64,000 nt of DNA from assembly GCA_034044135.1 (NCBI GenBank), contig CP139021.1:6672001-6736000 (forward strand), written 5' to 3'. The stretch is from Flammeovirgaceae bacterium SG7u.111 (lineage in GTDB: Bacteria > Bacteroidota > Bacteroidia > Cytophagales > Flammeovirgaceae). The notes beneath the pieces are model-generated. The model was not told where the DNA came from, ran no database searches, and worked only from the letters and a program-made list of their open reading frames with translations. Numbering within the stretch: the stretch's first letter is position 1; every line of letters begins with the position of its first letter. Of the stretch, positions 55,406-64,000 are shown piece by piece. The position numbers were made by a program, and so were the translations under genes.

Positions 55406-57649
55406 ATGCACCTCTTTTCTTCTATGCTTCTGAGCTGTTTACTGCTTTCAAGCATCACTTTTGCCCAAGGCACACTCGCGGATTTCAAACGGGCAGATTC
55501 CTTAAGAGAAGCCTTCAAAAACAAGGTTTATTATTCCCCCCAGCGCTTTCATTGGCAAGATAAAAGCACTTTGTGGTACAGCAACCAAACTGCGGAAGGG
55601 ACGGAATACATGCTGGTAGATGTATTGGAAAAAAAGAAGGAAAAAGCATTTGACCATGAAAAACTAGCGGCAACTCTTTCCCAAGAAAGCAACAGCGAGG
55701 TAAAGTCTTTTGCATTAGAAATAAAGGACTTGAAATTTTCTAAAGAGGAAAATAGTTTTTCCTTCGAATGGAAAGACAGCACTTGGATCATAGGCAAGGG
55801 TAATTACGAAGTGCTCAAAAAAGAGGTGATCCAAAAAAACGAGCGCGACTGGGGCTACTGGGGAAATAGCCGAGATGAACTGGGAAATGACCCTATAAAA
55901 TCACCTGACGGAGTTTGGGAAGCCTCTGTGAAAGAGTACAACATGTACCTACGAAACATCGAAACTAAAGAAGAATTCCAACTCAGTTTTGATGGCGCAG
56001 CCGGAGAATATTACTCTTCTTACCTCACTTGGTCGCCCGATTCTAAAAAGATTGCCACTTACAAATTTCGCCCAAACACAAAGCATTTTATCTACTTTGT
56101 AGACTCTTCTCCCGACGACCAAGTGCAGCCCAAGTTGGAGACCAGAGAATATTTAAAACCAGGGGATGCTTTGCCCGTAAAAACCCCTTCTCTTTTTTTG
56201 GTAGAAGAAAAGAAACAAATCCAAGTAGATAATTCACTTATAACCAACCAATTTTCTCTTTCAAGAATCAATTGGAAAAAAGACAGCCAAAACTTTACCT
56301 TCGAGTATAATCAGCGCGGGCATCAGCTTTACCGCATCCTTGAAGTCAACGCTTCTTCAGGTGCGATCAGAACGCTTGTGGAAGAAACCAGCAAGACTTT
56401 CATCGATTATGGTGCAAAAATGATGAGGCACTACACTGAAGATGGCAAGGAAATCATTTGGTCGTCGGAAAGGGACGGTTGGAACCACTTTTATTTGTAC
56501 GATGTCGCCACGGGCACAGTGAAAAACCAGATCACCAAAGGGGAATGGGTGGTAAGGGAATTGACCTATGTAGATGAAAAAAACAGAGAAATTATTTTCC
56601 AAGCTAGTGGGATGAAAAAGGGCATGGATCCGTATTTCACCCAGTATTACCGCATCAATTTTGATGGAACGGGGCTACAAAAACTCACCAGCGAAGATGG
56701 AAACCACGCAGCTACGTTTTCTGAAGATCATCAGTACTTTGTGGATACCTACTCCAAAGTAGACGAGGCACAGATCACGCTTTTGCGCAGCGCAGCAGAT
56801 GGAAAAGTCATTATGGAGCTGGAAAAAGGCGATATTTCTGCACTAGAAGCCGCTGGCTGGAAAAAACCAGATGTTTTTACAGCAAAAGGAAGGGACGGGA
56901 AAACGGATATTTGGGGGATCATTATCCGCCCTTCTACTTACGATCCCAAAAAATCGTACCCTATCATCGAATATATTTATGCGGGCCCGCACAGCTCTTT
57001 CGTACCCAAAAGCTTTTCGGGAAATTACCGCTACCTCCACGACCTTGCCGAACTAGGGTTCATCGTCGTTTCCATCGACGGTATGGGCACGTCCAACCGT
57101 TCCAAAGCCTTCCACGATGTTTGCTGGAAAAACCTCAAAGATTCGGGCTTCCCCGACCGCATTACATGGATGAAAGCGGCAGCAAAAAAATACCCTTACA
57201 TGGACATTGACCGAGTTGGACTATTTGGAGGCTCAGCTGGTGGGCAAAGCACCGTTGCTGGCTTGCTTTTCCACCCCGAATTCTACAAAGTAGGTTCTTC
57301 TTCTTGTGGTTGCCACGACAACCGCATGGACAAAATCTGGTGGAACGAACAATGGATGGGCTACCCAATCGGAAAGCATTACGAAGAATGTTCGAATGTA
57401 GTAAATGCAGGAAAATTGGAAGGAAAGCTGTTGTTGATCCTCGGGGAAATGGACGATAATGTTGATCCTTCTTCTACCCTGCAACTGGTCGATGCGCTGA
57501 TCAAAGAAAATAAAGATTTTGATTTTGTGATGTTGCCCGGCGTAAACCACACGCTTGGGGGAGATTTTGGTATGAAAAAGAGAAGGGATTTCTTTGTGAA
57601 GCACTTGTTCGGAGTCGATCCTCCAAGCTGGAAAGAGATGGGGAAATGA
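55406..57649 (+). CDS. Second S9-family prolyl/dipeptidyl peptidase
   Basis: A 747-residue exported peptidase (signal MHLFSSMLLSCLLLSSITFAQ). The catalytic triad is visible: S610 in GLFGGSAGGQST, D683 in GEMDDNVD and H715 in GVNHTLGG. The propeller lacks the clean double-Glu motif of the first DPP4, so it may be a DPP-like enzyme with different N-terminal specificity. Together with the earlier S9B and M24 enzymes it extends the set of proline-cleaving peptidases. The end lies 54 bases before the M1 gene. Confidence 0.92.
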   Translation: MHLFSSMLLSCLLLSSITFAQGTLADFKRADSLREAFKNKVYYSPQRFHWQDKSTLWYSNQTAEGTEYMLVDVLEKKKEKAFDHEKLAATLSQESNSEVKSFALEIKDLKFSKEENSFSFEWKDSTWIIGKGNYEVLKKEVIQKNERDWGYWGNSRDELGNDPIKSPDGVWEASVKEYNMYLRNIETKEEFQLSFDGAAGEYYSSYLTWSPDSKKIATYKFRPNTKHFIYFVDSSPDDQVQPKLETREYLKPGDALPVKTPSLFLVEEKKQIQVDNSLITNQFSLSRINWKKDSQNFTFEYNQRGHQLYRILEVNASSGAIRTLVEETSKTFIDYGAKMMRHYTEDGKEIIWSSERDGWNHFYLYDVATGTVKNQITKGEWVVRELTYVDEKNREIIFQASGMKKGMDPYFTQYYRINFDGTGLQKLTSEDGNHAATFSEDHQYFVDTYSKVDEAQITLLRSAADGKVIMELEKGDISALEAAGWKKPDVFTAKGRDGKTDIWGIIIRPSTYDPKKSYPIIEYIYAGPHSSFVPKSFSGNYRYLHDLAELGFIVVSIDGMGTSNRSKAFHDVCWKNLKDSGFPDRITWMKAAAKKYPYMDIDRVGLFGGSAGGQSTVAGLLFHPEFYKVGSSSCGCHDNRMDKIWWNEQWMGYPIGKHYEECSNVVNAGKLEGKLLLILGEMDDNVDPSSTLQLVDALIKENKDFDFVMLPGVNHTLGGDFGMKKRRDFFVKHLFGVDPPSWKEMGK

Positions 57650-57703
57650 AGAAGGGACTAATCGAAAAGAACAAATTTTTAAGTAATAGATAAGGTGAAA
57701 AAC

Positions 57704-59590
57704 ATGACATTAAAAAATCAATTTTGGGCGATTGCCTTGGGAATATTGGTCATGCTGGCCTCCTGCACCCCGCAAAAGCCCATCAGCCAATTGAAGGTAA
57801 TTTATACGGGTTCGGGAAAGCCTGCGGAAGGTGCGGTGGTATACTTGGATGAGCATAATTATGCGCTCAGGGTCAATAGAGAGGGGTTTGTAAGCATCCC
57901 CGAAAAATTTCAAGCCGCAGTGCTTCCCATTTCCACTATGGCAAAAAACTGCAAACCGGTAAAGCTAACCGCCACCGAAGATGGACAAACCATCGCAATC
58001 CAGATCGGCGATTCGATGGTGAGCGAAATTGAAAAAAACTTAAAAATTGACCCAGCGGATTCGCTCCGAGGCGATAATGGACCGTACCGCTCCAACTACG
58101 ATTTGCTGTATTATAATTTGGATGTAAAAGTAGATCCGGCGGAAAAATACCTTGAAGGGAAAAACTTGGTTCGCTTCGAAATGCTGAAAGATGGCGACAC
58201 CATCCAGTTGGAGTTGACACCTGCTTTGCAAGTAGATAAAATCCTTTACAAAGGCCAAGAACTTTCTTACGAAAGAAAATACAAAAGCGTGTTTTTGGCT
58301 TTCCCAGAAACATTAAAAAAAGACGCGACCGAGGAAATCGAATTTTATTATTCTGGAAATCCGAAGTCCGAAGGCAGGTTTGGAGGCGTAGTTTTCCAAG
58401 AAGATTCGCTTGGCAATCCTTGGATCTACACCGCTTGCCAAGGCCCTGGCCCTAGCGTTTGGTGGCCAAACAAAGACCAGCAAGCCGACGAGGTGGACAG
58501 CATGCTTATCCAAATTTCCGTCCCTTCTGATCTGGTGGATGTTTCCAACGGAAAGTTTATGGGCAAAGAAGAACTGGAAGACGGCTACACCAAATACGTC
58601 TGGAAAGTACACTACCCCATCAACAATTACAGCATTTCGATGAACATCGGGAAATACACGCATTTCTCAGATACGCTCGGCGATTTGCCGCTCGATTATT
58701 ACGTATTGCCTTACCATTTAGAGCAAGCCAAGGTTCAATTTGCGCAAGCAAAACCAATGTTGGAATGCTACCAAAACCACTTTGGGGAATATGCTTTCAT
58801 GAAAGATGGCTACAAACTGGTGGAAGCACCTTACTCGGGCATGGAGCACCAAAGCGCGGTTACCTATGGCAACCTTTTCCAAAATGGATACTTGGGCAGA
58901 GATTGGACAGGCGTAGGCACAAGCATGAAATTTGACTTCATCATCATCCACGAAAGTGGGCACGAATGGTTTGGAAACAGCATCACCTGCCACGATTATT
59001 CCGATGCTTGGATCCACGAAGGCTGGTGTACCTATGCAGAAGGCGTGTATGTAGAATGCATGTTTGGCTACGATGAAGCGGTAAAATACATCAACGGGTA
59101 CAAAGAAAAGGTCGACAACAAAACACCGATGATTGGCCCGATAGGCGTGTACCACTGGCCTACCCAAGATATTTATTTTAAGGGCACTTTGTTTATGAAC
59201 ACCATGAGAAATGTGGTGAATGACGACACCAAATGGTGGGACTTTATCAAAAAGTATTCAGAGCATTTCAAAAGGCAAAACATTTATACTACCGATGTGC
59301 TCAACTATTTCAATGAAAAACTGGACAGAGATTTCAAAGCTATTTTTGAGCAATACCTCTACCGCTACACGCTTCCTGTGTTGGAAATGAAATTTGAGGG
59401 AGATTCGGTGCAATACCGCTGGAATGCCGAGGTGGCAGATTTTGATATGCCAGTAAAAATTGGATCAGGGGAAAAGGCAAAATTCATTTACCCCACCACC
59501 GAATGGAAAACCGAAACCTTAGGAGAGTTGCCCAAAGAAGATTGGAAAGTTGACTTGGACAAATTCTATATCGAGATGAGTGAGTTATAA
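57704..59590 (+). CDS. M1-family aminopeptidase lipoprotein
   Basis: About 628 residues from the ATG at 57704. A GTG at 57695 is also in frame, but its AAGGTG resembles a ribosome-binding site for the ATG. Lipoprotein signal ends ILVMLASC. It is a gluzincin: H416-E-S-G-H420 and E439 (HExxH-18-E), plus the YSGMEHQSAVTYG segment equivalent to the GAMEN box. It lacks the large C-terminal helical domain of full-length M1 enzymes (628 versus about 870). It removes N-terminal residues from peptides at the cell surface or in the periplasm. Last peptidase of the locus. Confidence 0.93.
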   Translation: MTLKNQFWAIALGILVMLASCTPQKPISQLKVIYTGSGKPAEGAVVYLDEHNYALRVNREGFVSIPEKFQAAVLPISTMAKNCKPVKLTATEDGQTIAIQIGDSMVSEIEKNLKIDPADSLRGDNGPYRSNYDLLYYNLDVKVDPAEKYLEGKNLVRFEMLKDGDTIQLELTPALQVDKILYKGQELSYERKYKSVFLAFPETLKKDATEEIEFYYSGNPKSEGRFGGVVFQEDSLGNPWIYTACQGPGPSVWWPNKDQQADEVDSMLIQISVPSDLVDVSNGKFMGKEELEDGYTKYVWKVHYPINNYSISMNIGKYTHFSDTLGDLPLDYYVLPYHLEQAKVQFAQAKPMLECYQNHFGEYAFMKDGYKLVEAPYSGMEHQSAVTYGNLFQNGYLGRDWTGVGTSMKFDFIIIHESGHEWFGNSITCHDYSDAWIHEGWCTYAEGVYVECMFGYDEAVKYINGYKEKVDNKTPMIGPIGVYHWPTQDIYFKGTLFMNTMRNVVNDDTKWWDFIKKYSEHFKRQNIYTTDVLNYFNEKLDRDFKAIFEQYLYRYTLPVLEMKFEGDSVQYRWNAEVADFDMPVKIGSGEKAKFIYPTTEWKTETLGELPKEDWKVDLDKFYIEMSEL

Positions 59591-59616
59591 GAATTAATTC
59601 CCTATTCAATTAATGG

Positions 59617-59646
59617 AAAGAGGCTGCATTTTGTAGCCTCTTTTGT
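59617..59646. terminator. Intrinsic terminator between convergent genes
   Basis: GAGGCTGC/GTAGCCTC stem (59620-59627, 59633-59640, one G-T pair), AAA on the left and TTTT on the right. It closes the peptidase locus. Confidence 0.85.
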
Positions 59647-59649
59647 TTT

Positions 59650-60351
59650 TTACCCCAACCCTAATTTATTGATCAATTCCATAAAATCGGAGCGGTAGGT
59701 CTGCCCAATCGGGATTGTTTTCCCTTTCATTAGGATGCAATTTCCTTCTATGGCTTCTAGCTTGTTCAAGGCGATGGCAAACGACTTGTGCACCCTAATG
59801 AAGCGGTCTTCGGGAAGCTGGGCAAGGAGTTTTTGGAATGTGCTGTGCACCATAATGAATTTGCCAGCATACTGAACCTTCACATAATCGCCGATTGCCT
59901 CAAGGTAATTGATTTCCCCCAACAGAATTCGGTAGATTTTCTTATCCGCTTTCCATAGCACAAACTCTTCTGGTTTGGACTCATTAGTTCTACTCCCCAA
60001 TACCTCTATGGCTTTGTTTGCCGCCTTGTAAAACCGCTCAAAAGGAAAGGGCTTGAGCAAATAATCGATCGCATCTAGCTCAAACCCTTCCACGGCAAAC
60101 TCTGGGTAGGCGGTAGTAAAAATCACAAAAGGAGGGCTTACCAAGGATTTGTAAAAATTGATGCCCGAAAGTTTGGGCATGTTGATATCCAAAAAGATCA
60201 ACTGGACATCAAACGCATTGATGGCATCGGAAGCTTCAAAAGCATTTTTGCAGCTTTTCAACAGAAAAAGAGAAGGGCAATCGCCAATATATTTTTCCAT
60301 CACCTCACGGGAGGCGGGCTCATCGTCTACTATGATGCAATTAATTTTCAT
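59650..60351 (-). CDS. LytTR-family response regulator
   Basis: A 233-residue regulator with receiver domain (phospho-acceptor D55 in LIFLDINMPKLSG, acidic pair D9-D10) and a C-terminal LytTR DNA-binding domain (FVLWKADKKIYRILLGEINYLEAIGDYVKV and FIRVHKSFAIALNKLEAIE). It overlaps the histidine kinase gene by 11 bases, so the pair is translated together. LytTR regulators usually bind short direct repeats; the target is unknown. Confidence 0.95.
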   Translation of the reverse strand: MKINCIIVDDEPASREVMEKYIGDCPSLFLLKSCKNAFEASDAINAFDVQLIFLDINMPKLSGINFYKSLVSPPFVIFTTAYPEFAVEGFELDAIDYLLKPFPFERFYKAANKAIEVLGSRTNESKPEEFVLWKADKKIYRILLGEINYLEAIGDYVKVQYAGKFIMVHSTFQKLLAQLPEDRFIRVHKSFAIALNKLEAIEGNCILMKGKTIPIGQTYRSDFMELINKLGLG

Positions 60352-61387
60352 GGTTTATCATTAAGTTGACTTTAAAGGTCGAATTGTTTTCCACAATCTC
60401 AAAAGAATGCTGATGAGGGTAAATTAAATCGAGCCGTTTTTTGATGTTGGCAACGCCGATACCGCCCTCGTCTTCCGCATCAATTTTATCTACTTTGCCT
60501 TTGTTATTTTCTATTTCAAAATAGGTTTCAGTTGAACTGGAGCGCAAGGAAATTTTCACAAAAGTATCTTCCAAATCTCCTTTTATACCATGCTTGAAGC
60601 TGTTTTCTACCAAAGGCAGGAAAAGCATGGGAGCTATTTTACCCTCATTTTTAATATCGGTCACAAATTCCACTTTGGCAGAATCGTCAATTCGGTAGCG
60701 CTGAAGGCTCAGGTAATTTTTGATCAGCTCTACTTCCGAGCTTATGCTCACCGTACTTTTCCTCGATTCGTAAATCACATAGCGCAATATATCGGCAAGC
60801 TTGATGATGGCATCGGGCGATTCCTCCGATTGCTTGAGCGCCAAGGAATGCAGCACATTCAAACTGTTGAACAAAAAGTGCGGGTTTATCTGGGCTTTTA
60901 GGGCATTCAACTGGCTCTCCGCATTTTCTTTTGCAATCTTATTGATCTGGTGGTTAAGCTCTTGTAAATGAAACCAAGACTTGGAAAGCTTAAGCAAGCT
61001 GGTAACCAATAGGTAAATAAAGACGGTAATAACTAGCTCTAATTCATCAAAATATGAAACAAAATAATAATTAGGCAATACTATATCTGCCAACCAATTG
61101 AAGGTGAGGAGATTCAAAAAAGTAGTGGAAAAAACTACTATGGCAAACAGGGAAAGGTAAATTAAGTAGCTCCTTTTTTGGAAAAACTTCGGAATCAAAA
61201 GCTCCAAGTTTATATACACACCTATCAATAAACTGATGTGAAAAAGCCCTGTAAACAAATAATCGTTTAGGGTGATTTCATCTGTGATGGCAAACACATA
61301 GTTGATGGTAAAAAAAGAAAAGACCCAAAAGAGAATATGCAGGACAATCCTGTAAAGGGCTTTGGAAGGAAATTTGTAGTTGTACAT
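60341..61387 (-). CDS. LytS-like sensor histidine kinase
   Basis: A 348-residue kinase of the His_kinase (PF06580) type. Four membrane segments occupy the N-terminal half (IVLHILFWVFSFFTINYVFAI, YLFTGLFHISLLIGVYINL, IYLSLFAIVVFSTTFLNLLTF, LVITVFIYLLVTSLL). The phospho-acceptor His lies in QINPHFLFNSLNVLHSL, and the ATP-binding part includes LFLPLVENSFKHG and GGIGVANIKKRL. It phosphorylates the LytTR regulator whose gene overlaps it. Confidence 0.95.
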   Translation of the reverse strand: MYNYKFPSKALYRIVLHILFWVFSFFTINYVFAITDEITLNDYLFTGLFHISLLIGVYINLELLIPKFFQKRSYLIYLSLFAIVVFSTTFLNLLTFNWLADIVLPNYYFVSYFDELELVITVFIYLLVTSLLKLSKSWFHLQELNHQINKIAKENAESQLNALKAQINPHFLFNSLNVLHSLALKQSEESPDAIIKLADILRYVIYESRKSTVSISSEVELIKNYLSLQRYRIDDSAKVEFVTDIKNEGKIAPMLFLPLVENSFKHGIKGDLEDTFVKISLRSSSTETYFEIENNKGKVDKIDAEDEGGIGVANIKKRLDLIYPHQHSFEIVENNSTFKVNLMINHEN

Positions 61388-61391
61388 ACTA

Positions 61392-61997
61392 TTACTTGCT
61401 CAATATATACCTCATATGCTTGCTAAATACTTTTTCGTCGTTGGCATATTTAATAATGAACTTTTGTAATTCTTCTGGTTTAGCCGTAAGAAGAATTCTA
61501 TCTTCATCTTCCTCATGTCTTATCCTGATCTTATCCTCGCCAAATAGATTTTCCAGCCAATCGGAATCGAACCAAACTATATTGAGTTCTTCCCCAATTT
61601 CAAGCTTGGCAAAAGTATGCACGGGCATAAGATGCTGCATAAAAAACTCATTTTCTATCCGCCCTTCTTCTGGGTAGAAATCCAAATAAGTTTTCCCATC
61701 TAGCTTTACGATATGTAATTGAAATACCGCACCGTCTTCCATCATATCATTGTAGTGCAAACTCAAAGTGTAGGTGTATTTATTCGTTTTCTTGTCATTT
61801 TGTTTGAATTCAATGCGCCAATAAATGGTATCGCCTGCATCATCGTTGCTCCCTGCCAATGACTGCCAATCCCCAATAATCCGATCATCCCTGACCAGTT
61901 CTTTTTCGGTATAAAGTGGATAAAAAGACAGCACCGTACAGCTTGAAATAAACACCAATGGAATAAATATGAGCAAAAGTGATTTAAGTTTTTTCAT
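61392..61997 (-). CDS. Hypothetical lipoprotein
   Basis: About 201 residues from the ATG at 61997, which gives a clean lipoprotein signal MKKLKSLLLIFIPLVFISSC; an upstream in-frame start at 62135 would place a non-signal segment before it. The body is beta-rich (YYWRIEFKQNDKK-like, TYTLSLHYNDMMEDGAVFQLHIVKLDGKTYLDFYP) and the C-terminus is helical. Its stop is 4 bases upstream of the kinase gene, so it belongs to the same transcript and may be a sensory or envelope partner. I do not recognise the family. Confidence 0.75.
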   Translation of the reverse strand: MKKLKSLLLIFIPLVFISSCTVLSFYPLYTEKELVRDDRIIGDWQSLAGSNDDAGDTIYWRIEFKQNDKKTNKYTYTLSLHYNDMMEDGAVFQLHIVKLDGKTYLDFYPEEGRIENEFFMQHLMPVHTFAKLEIGEELNIVWFDSDWLENLFGEDKIRIRHEEDEDRILLTAKPEELQKFIIKYANDEKVFSKHMRYILSK

Positions 61998-62404
61998 GGC
62001 TTTTTCTTTTTTGGGTAAAGAAAGTAGACAGCAGAGGAGTGACCAATTTTTTTCGTTGTACAAGGTCTGTTTGGGGTCAAACACTAAAAACAAACCAGAA
62101 AAACAATGCGGTTTTAATAGAAAAAGCCCCAACATCCATTCTGGTTTGGGGAAAGGATATAAACCAATATTCCCCTAAATTTAAATACCAGAATACAAAC
62201 CATATCAAAATTGTACAACATCTGGGTAGAATATGCGAATTACAATGTAATTGTATTTTATACATTTGTGTAATTACACCTTAATCACCAACCCAACTCA
62301 CACACTTCTTTGAAAACCTGCGAAGGTTCGAAGAAGCAATACGGCGATCCACTCGCTTCAACATACCTTCATTCAGGACCTGCCAGTATAACTGATCAAT
62401 TACC
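61998..62404. promoter_or_regulatory. Regulatory region with palindromes and 5' UTR hairpin, upstream of the GH43-like gene
   Basis: Three dyads cluster at 62211-62279: TTGTACAA (62211-62218), TACAAT-GTA-ATTGTA (62241-62255) and GTGTAATTACAC (62268-62279). A TACATTTG (62261-62268) fits the TAnnTTTG -7 box. Farther down, a hairpin with CTTCTT/AAGAAG and AACCT/AGGTT arms closed by a GCGA tetraloop (62305-62336) would lie in the leader. No gene is seen in this 407-base interval. Confidence 0.5.
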
Positions 62405-64000
62405 ATGAAAAAAGTTTATTTGCTTCTAGCGTTCATGTTGTTTTCTTTACTGCAAGCGTATTCGCAGGAAAATTTCAAATTTGATTCCCCGGGAGCTAAA
62501 AACCCGATCATCCCTGGTTGGTTTGCCGACCCTACTATCGTAAAAATTGACAACATTTACTACATCTATGCCACTACTGACAACGAAATGCTTGCCTCGG
62601 GAGCACCCACTTTGTGGTACAGCAAAGATTTCCAGAACTGGTACAACTACACCATGGAAGTGCCTTCTTTGGAATCGGTAAACCTCCGGAATTTCTGGGC
62701 GCCTGACTTGGTGATTGGAAACGATGGGAAATACTATTTGTACTTCGGGAATTGCCAAGCAGGCTGCAATATTTACGGCTATGTTTCCGACACCCCTTAC
62801 GGACCTTGGGCCAAACTTCATGAAGACGACACACCCGTTATTCGTCATAGTTATCCTAGAGAAGGCTTCCCCTCGCTCGATGTACAATTCTTTACCGACG
62901 ATGATGGAAAAACCTATGCCTACTGGGGAACTTGGGTGCATTACAACAACGGGTACGCCGTGGGGCAGCTCGACAACCAAACGATGGATAAGATGTTTGC
63001 CGCTGAAAATATCCCACTTGAGCAAACTCCCGAGCCTTTCGAAGCTCCGTATATGATGAAAAGGAACGGAAAATACATTTTGATGTATTCTGGCGCTTCT
63101 TGCCACGATGAAACCTACAACGTCAGGTATTCTTATTCCGACAGCCCTTATGGTTCTTTCACCCCAGGGCAGAACAACCCGATTTTGAGTACCAATGCCA
63201 ACCAATCTGTCCATGGTCCGGGGCATCATTCTATCTTAAAAAATAACGATGATTATTACATAGTCTATCACCGCCACGATTACCCGTTTACCGCTGGAGG
63301 GCTTGCTAGACAAATCTGTATCGACAGCCTCGTTTTTGAAAATGACTCTACTATCCGACCAGTTGTTCCTTCCCACCAAGGCATAGCTAATTTTGAAACC
63401 TCAAAAGTGCCTGAAGACATCGCTTTTTTAGCCAGCACAAGCGCATCCTCATCTTACCATTTGGAGTCGCTCAATTACGATTACAAGCCCTCATTCGCAA
63501 CCGACAACAATAATGCAACCATGTGGAAAGCTGCGAATAACACGCTGCCACAAGATCTTACGATTGATTTGGGCGAAGTAAAAAACATCAAAAGGATAAT
63601 GACCCAATTTGAATTTGCCAGTTACTATTACCAATACAAGATTGAGCATTCTGCCGATGGCAAAAAATGGGAAATGTATGTTGATAAGTCGACTAACATG
63701 ACATCGGGTAGCCCGATGATTGACGACAAAAATGTTGCCGCCCGCTACCTAAAGCTCACCGTGTTGGGTACTGAGAAAGTTGGGCTTTATGCTGCCGTTT
63801 GGAACATAAAAGTATATAAAGAACTTTTTGAAATTCCACTGCGACTGGTAAATAAACCTTCTGCTGAAGAACCAGCGGTGAGAAGCAAAGAAGAATTGTT
63901 GGTCAGTCTGGATTTAACAAACCTGTCCCCTCCTGATGAGCCGCTAAAAAGCATTCCAAACAAAGGCTCGGTTGGTGGGAGTTTCACTAAAAGCGGCGAA
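62405..64000 (+). CDS. GH43-type glycoside hydrolase with F5/8-type C domain (partial, 3' end outside window)
   Basis: 532 residues are visible with no stop. Signal peptide MKKVYLLLAFMLFSLLQAYS. The five-bladed propeller carries the GH43 residues D42 (FADPTIVK, base), D159 (SLDVQFFTDD, pKa modulator) and E213 (PFEAPYMMKR, acid). Members are arabinofuranosidases, xylosidases or galactanases. After about residue 350 a discoidin-like (F5/8 C) domain follows (ATMWKAANNTLPQDLTIDLGEVKNI ... YYQYKIEHSADGKKWEMY ... ARYLKLTV), a carbohydrate-binding module. The last visible part (LLVSLDLTNLSPPDE) may start a LamG-like domain. Confidence 0.92.
   Translation, partial: MKKVYLLLAFMLFSLLQAYSQENFKFDSPGAKNPIIPGWFADPTIVKIDNIYYIYATTDNEMLASGAPTLWYSKDFQNWYNYTMEVPSLESVNLRNFWAPDLVIGNDGKYYLYFGNCQAGCNIYGYVSDTPYGPWAKLHEDDTPVIRHSYPREGFPSLDVQFFTDDDGKTYAYWGTWVHYNNGYAVGQLDNQTMDKMFAAENIPLEQTPEPFEAPYMMKRNGKYILMYSGASCHDETYNVRYSYSDSPYGSFTPGQNNPILSTNANQSVHGPGHHSILKNNDDYYIVYHRHDYPFTAGGLARQICIDSLVFENDSTIRPVVPSHQGIANFETSKVPEDIAFLASTSASSSYHLESLNYDYKPSFATDNNNATMWKAANNTLPQDLTIDLGEVKNIKRIMTQFEFASYYYQYKIEHSADGKKWEMYVDKSTNMTSGSPMIDDKNVAARYLKLTVLGTEKVGLYAAVWNIKVYKELFEIPLRLVNKPSAEEPAVRSKEELLVSLDLTNLSPPDEPLKSIPNKGSVGGSFTKSGE

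Noticed and set aside
62447-63229. Open frame on the minus strand inside the GH43-like gene
   Set aside because: The plus-strand gene carries the GH43 catalytic residues and a signal peptide; the antisense frame has no domain.

Overview
The window is a chromosomal segment of a Bacteroidota bacterium, most likely of the Cytophagales/Flammeovirga-like branch. The evidence is a SusC/SusD pair, a type IX secretion sorting domain, many short-lipobox lipoproteins, AsmA-like giant proteins and weak Shine-Dalgarno sites. The order and family are inferred; the phylum is well supported. No rRNA, tRNA, CRISPR array or intact insertion sequence was seen.

Positions 1-26,700 are mostly ordinary chromosome: a UDP-glucuronate 4-epimerase, a LacI regulator, a T9SS cargo protein, an ABC transporter, a lipoylated E2 acyltransferase, an aromatic amino acid decarboxylase, a 1,698-residue AsmA-like protein and metF. 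Two proteins stand out. One (1882-6390) carries three TIR domains, each followed by the same linker module, then a membrane segment, a WD40-like region and a C-terminal membrane bundle. The other (14559-16082) is a membrane protein whose C-terminal half looks like two ExbD-like modules.

Positions 26,700-32,400 form the most unusual part. A myo-inositol oxygenase, rare in bacteria, is followed by a hairpin-rich non-coding patch and a two-gene unit of STAND-like ATPases. The first member has a P-loop region lacking the key glycines and lysine. The second has an intact P-loop, 30 tandem GLxx tetrapeptides encoded by a 12-bp repeat, and an uninterrupted run of 11 G just before the repeat. A change of one G in either direction would hit a stop codon within 28 bases, so this looks like a phase-variable switch on a membrane-anchored signalling ATPase. 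recG follows on the other strand.

Positions 35,800-59,600 form a coherent catabolic locus for proline- and hydroxyproline-rich peptides, probably collagen-like. It holds an amidohydrolase with a propeller, SusC/SusD import, an AraC regulator, the four enzymes that convert trans-4-hydroxy-L-proline to 2-oxoglutarate (deaminase, semialdehyde dehydrogenase, epimerase, FAD dehydrogenase), two S9 dipeptidyl-peptidase-like enzymes, an M24 Xaa-Pro peptidase, a Ycf48-like propeller and an M1 aminopeptidase. All except the regulator are on the plus strand.

Positions 59,600-64,000 hold a LytS/LytTR two-component pair, a lipoprotein and the start of a GH43-type glycosidase with several palindromes in its upstream region. 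A family of dispersed intergenic repeats built around GTTACTGGTTTC-like words occurs at least six times across the window, often as inverted pairs about 60-110 bases apart.
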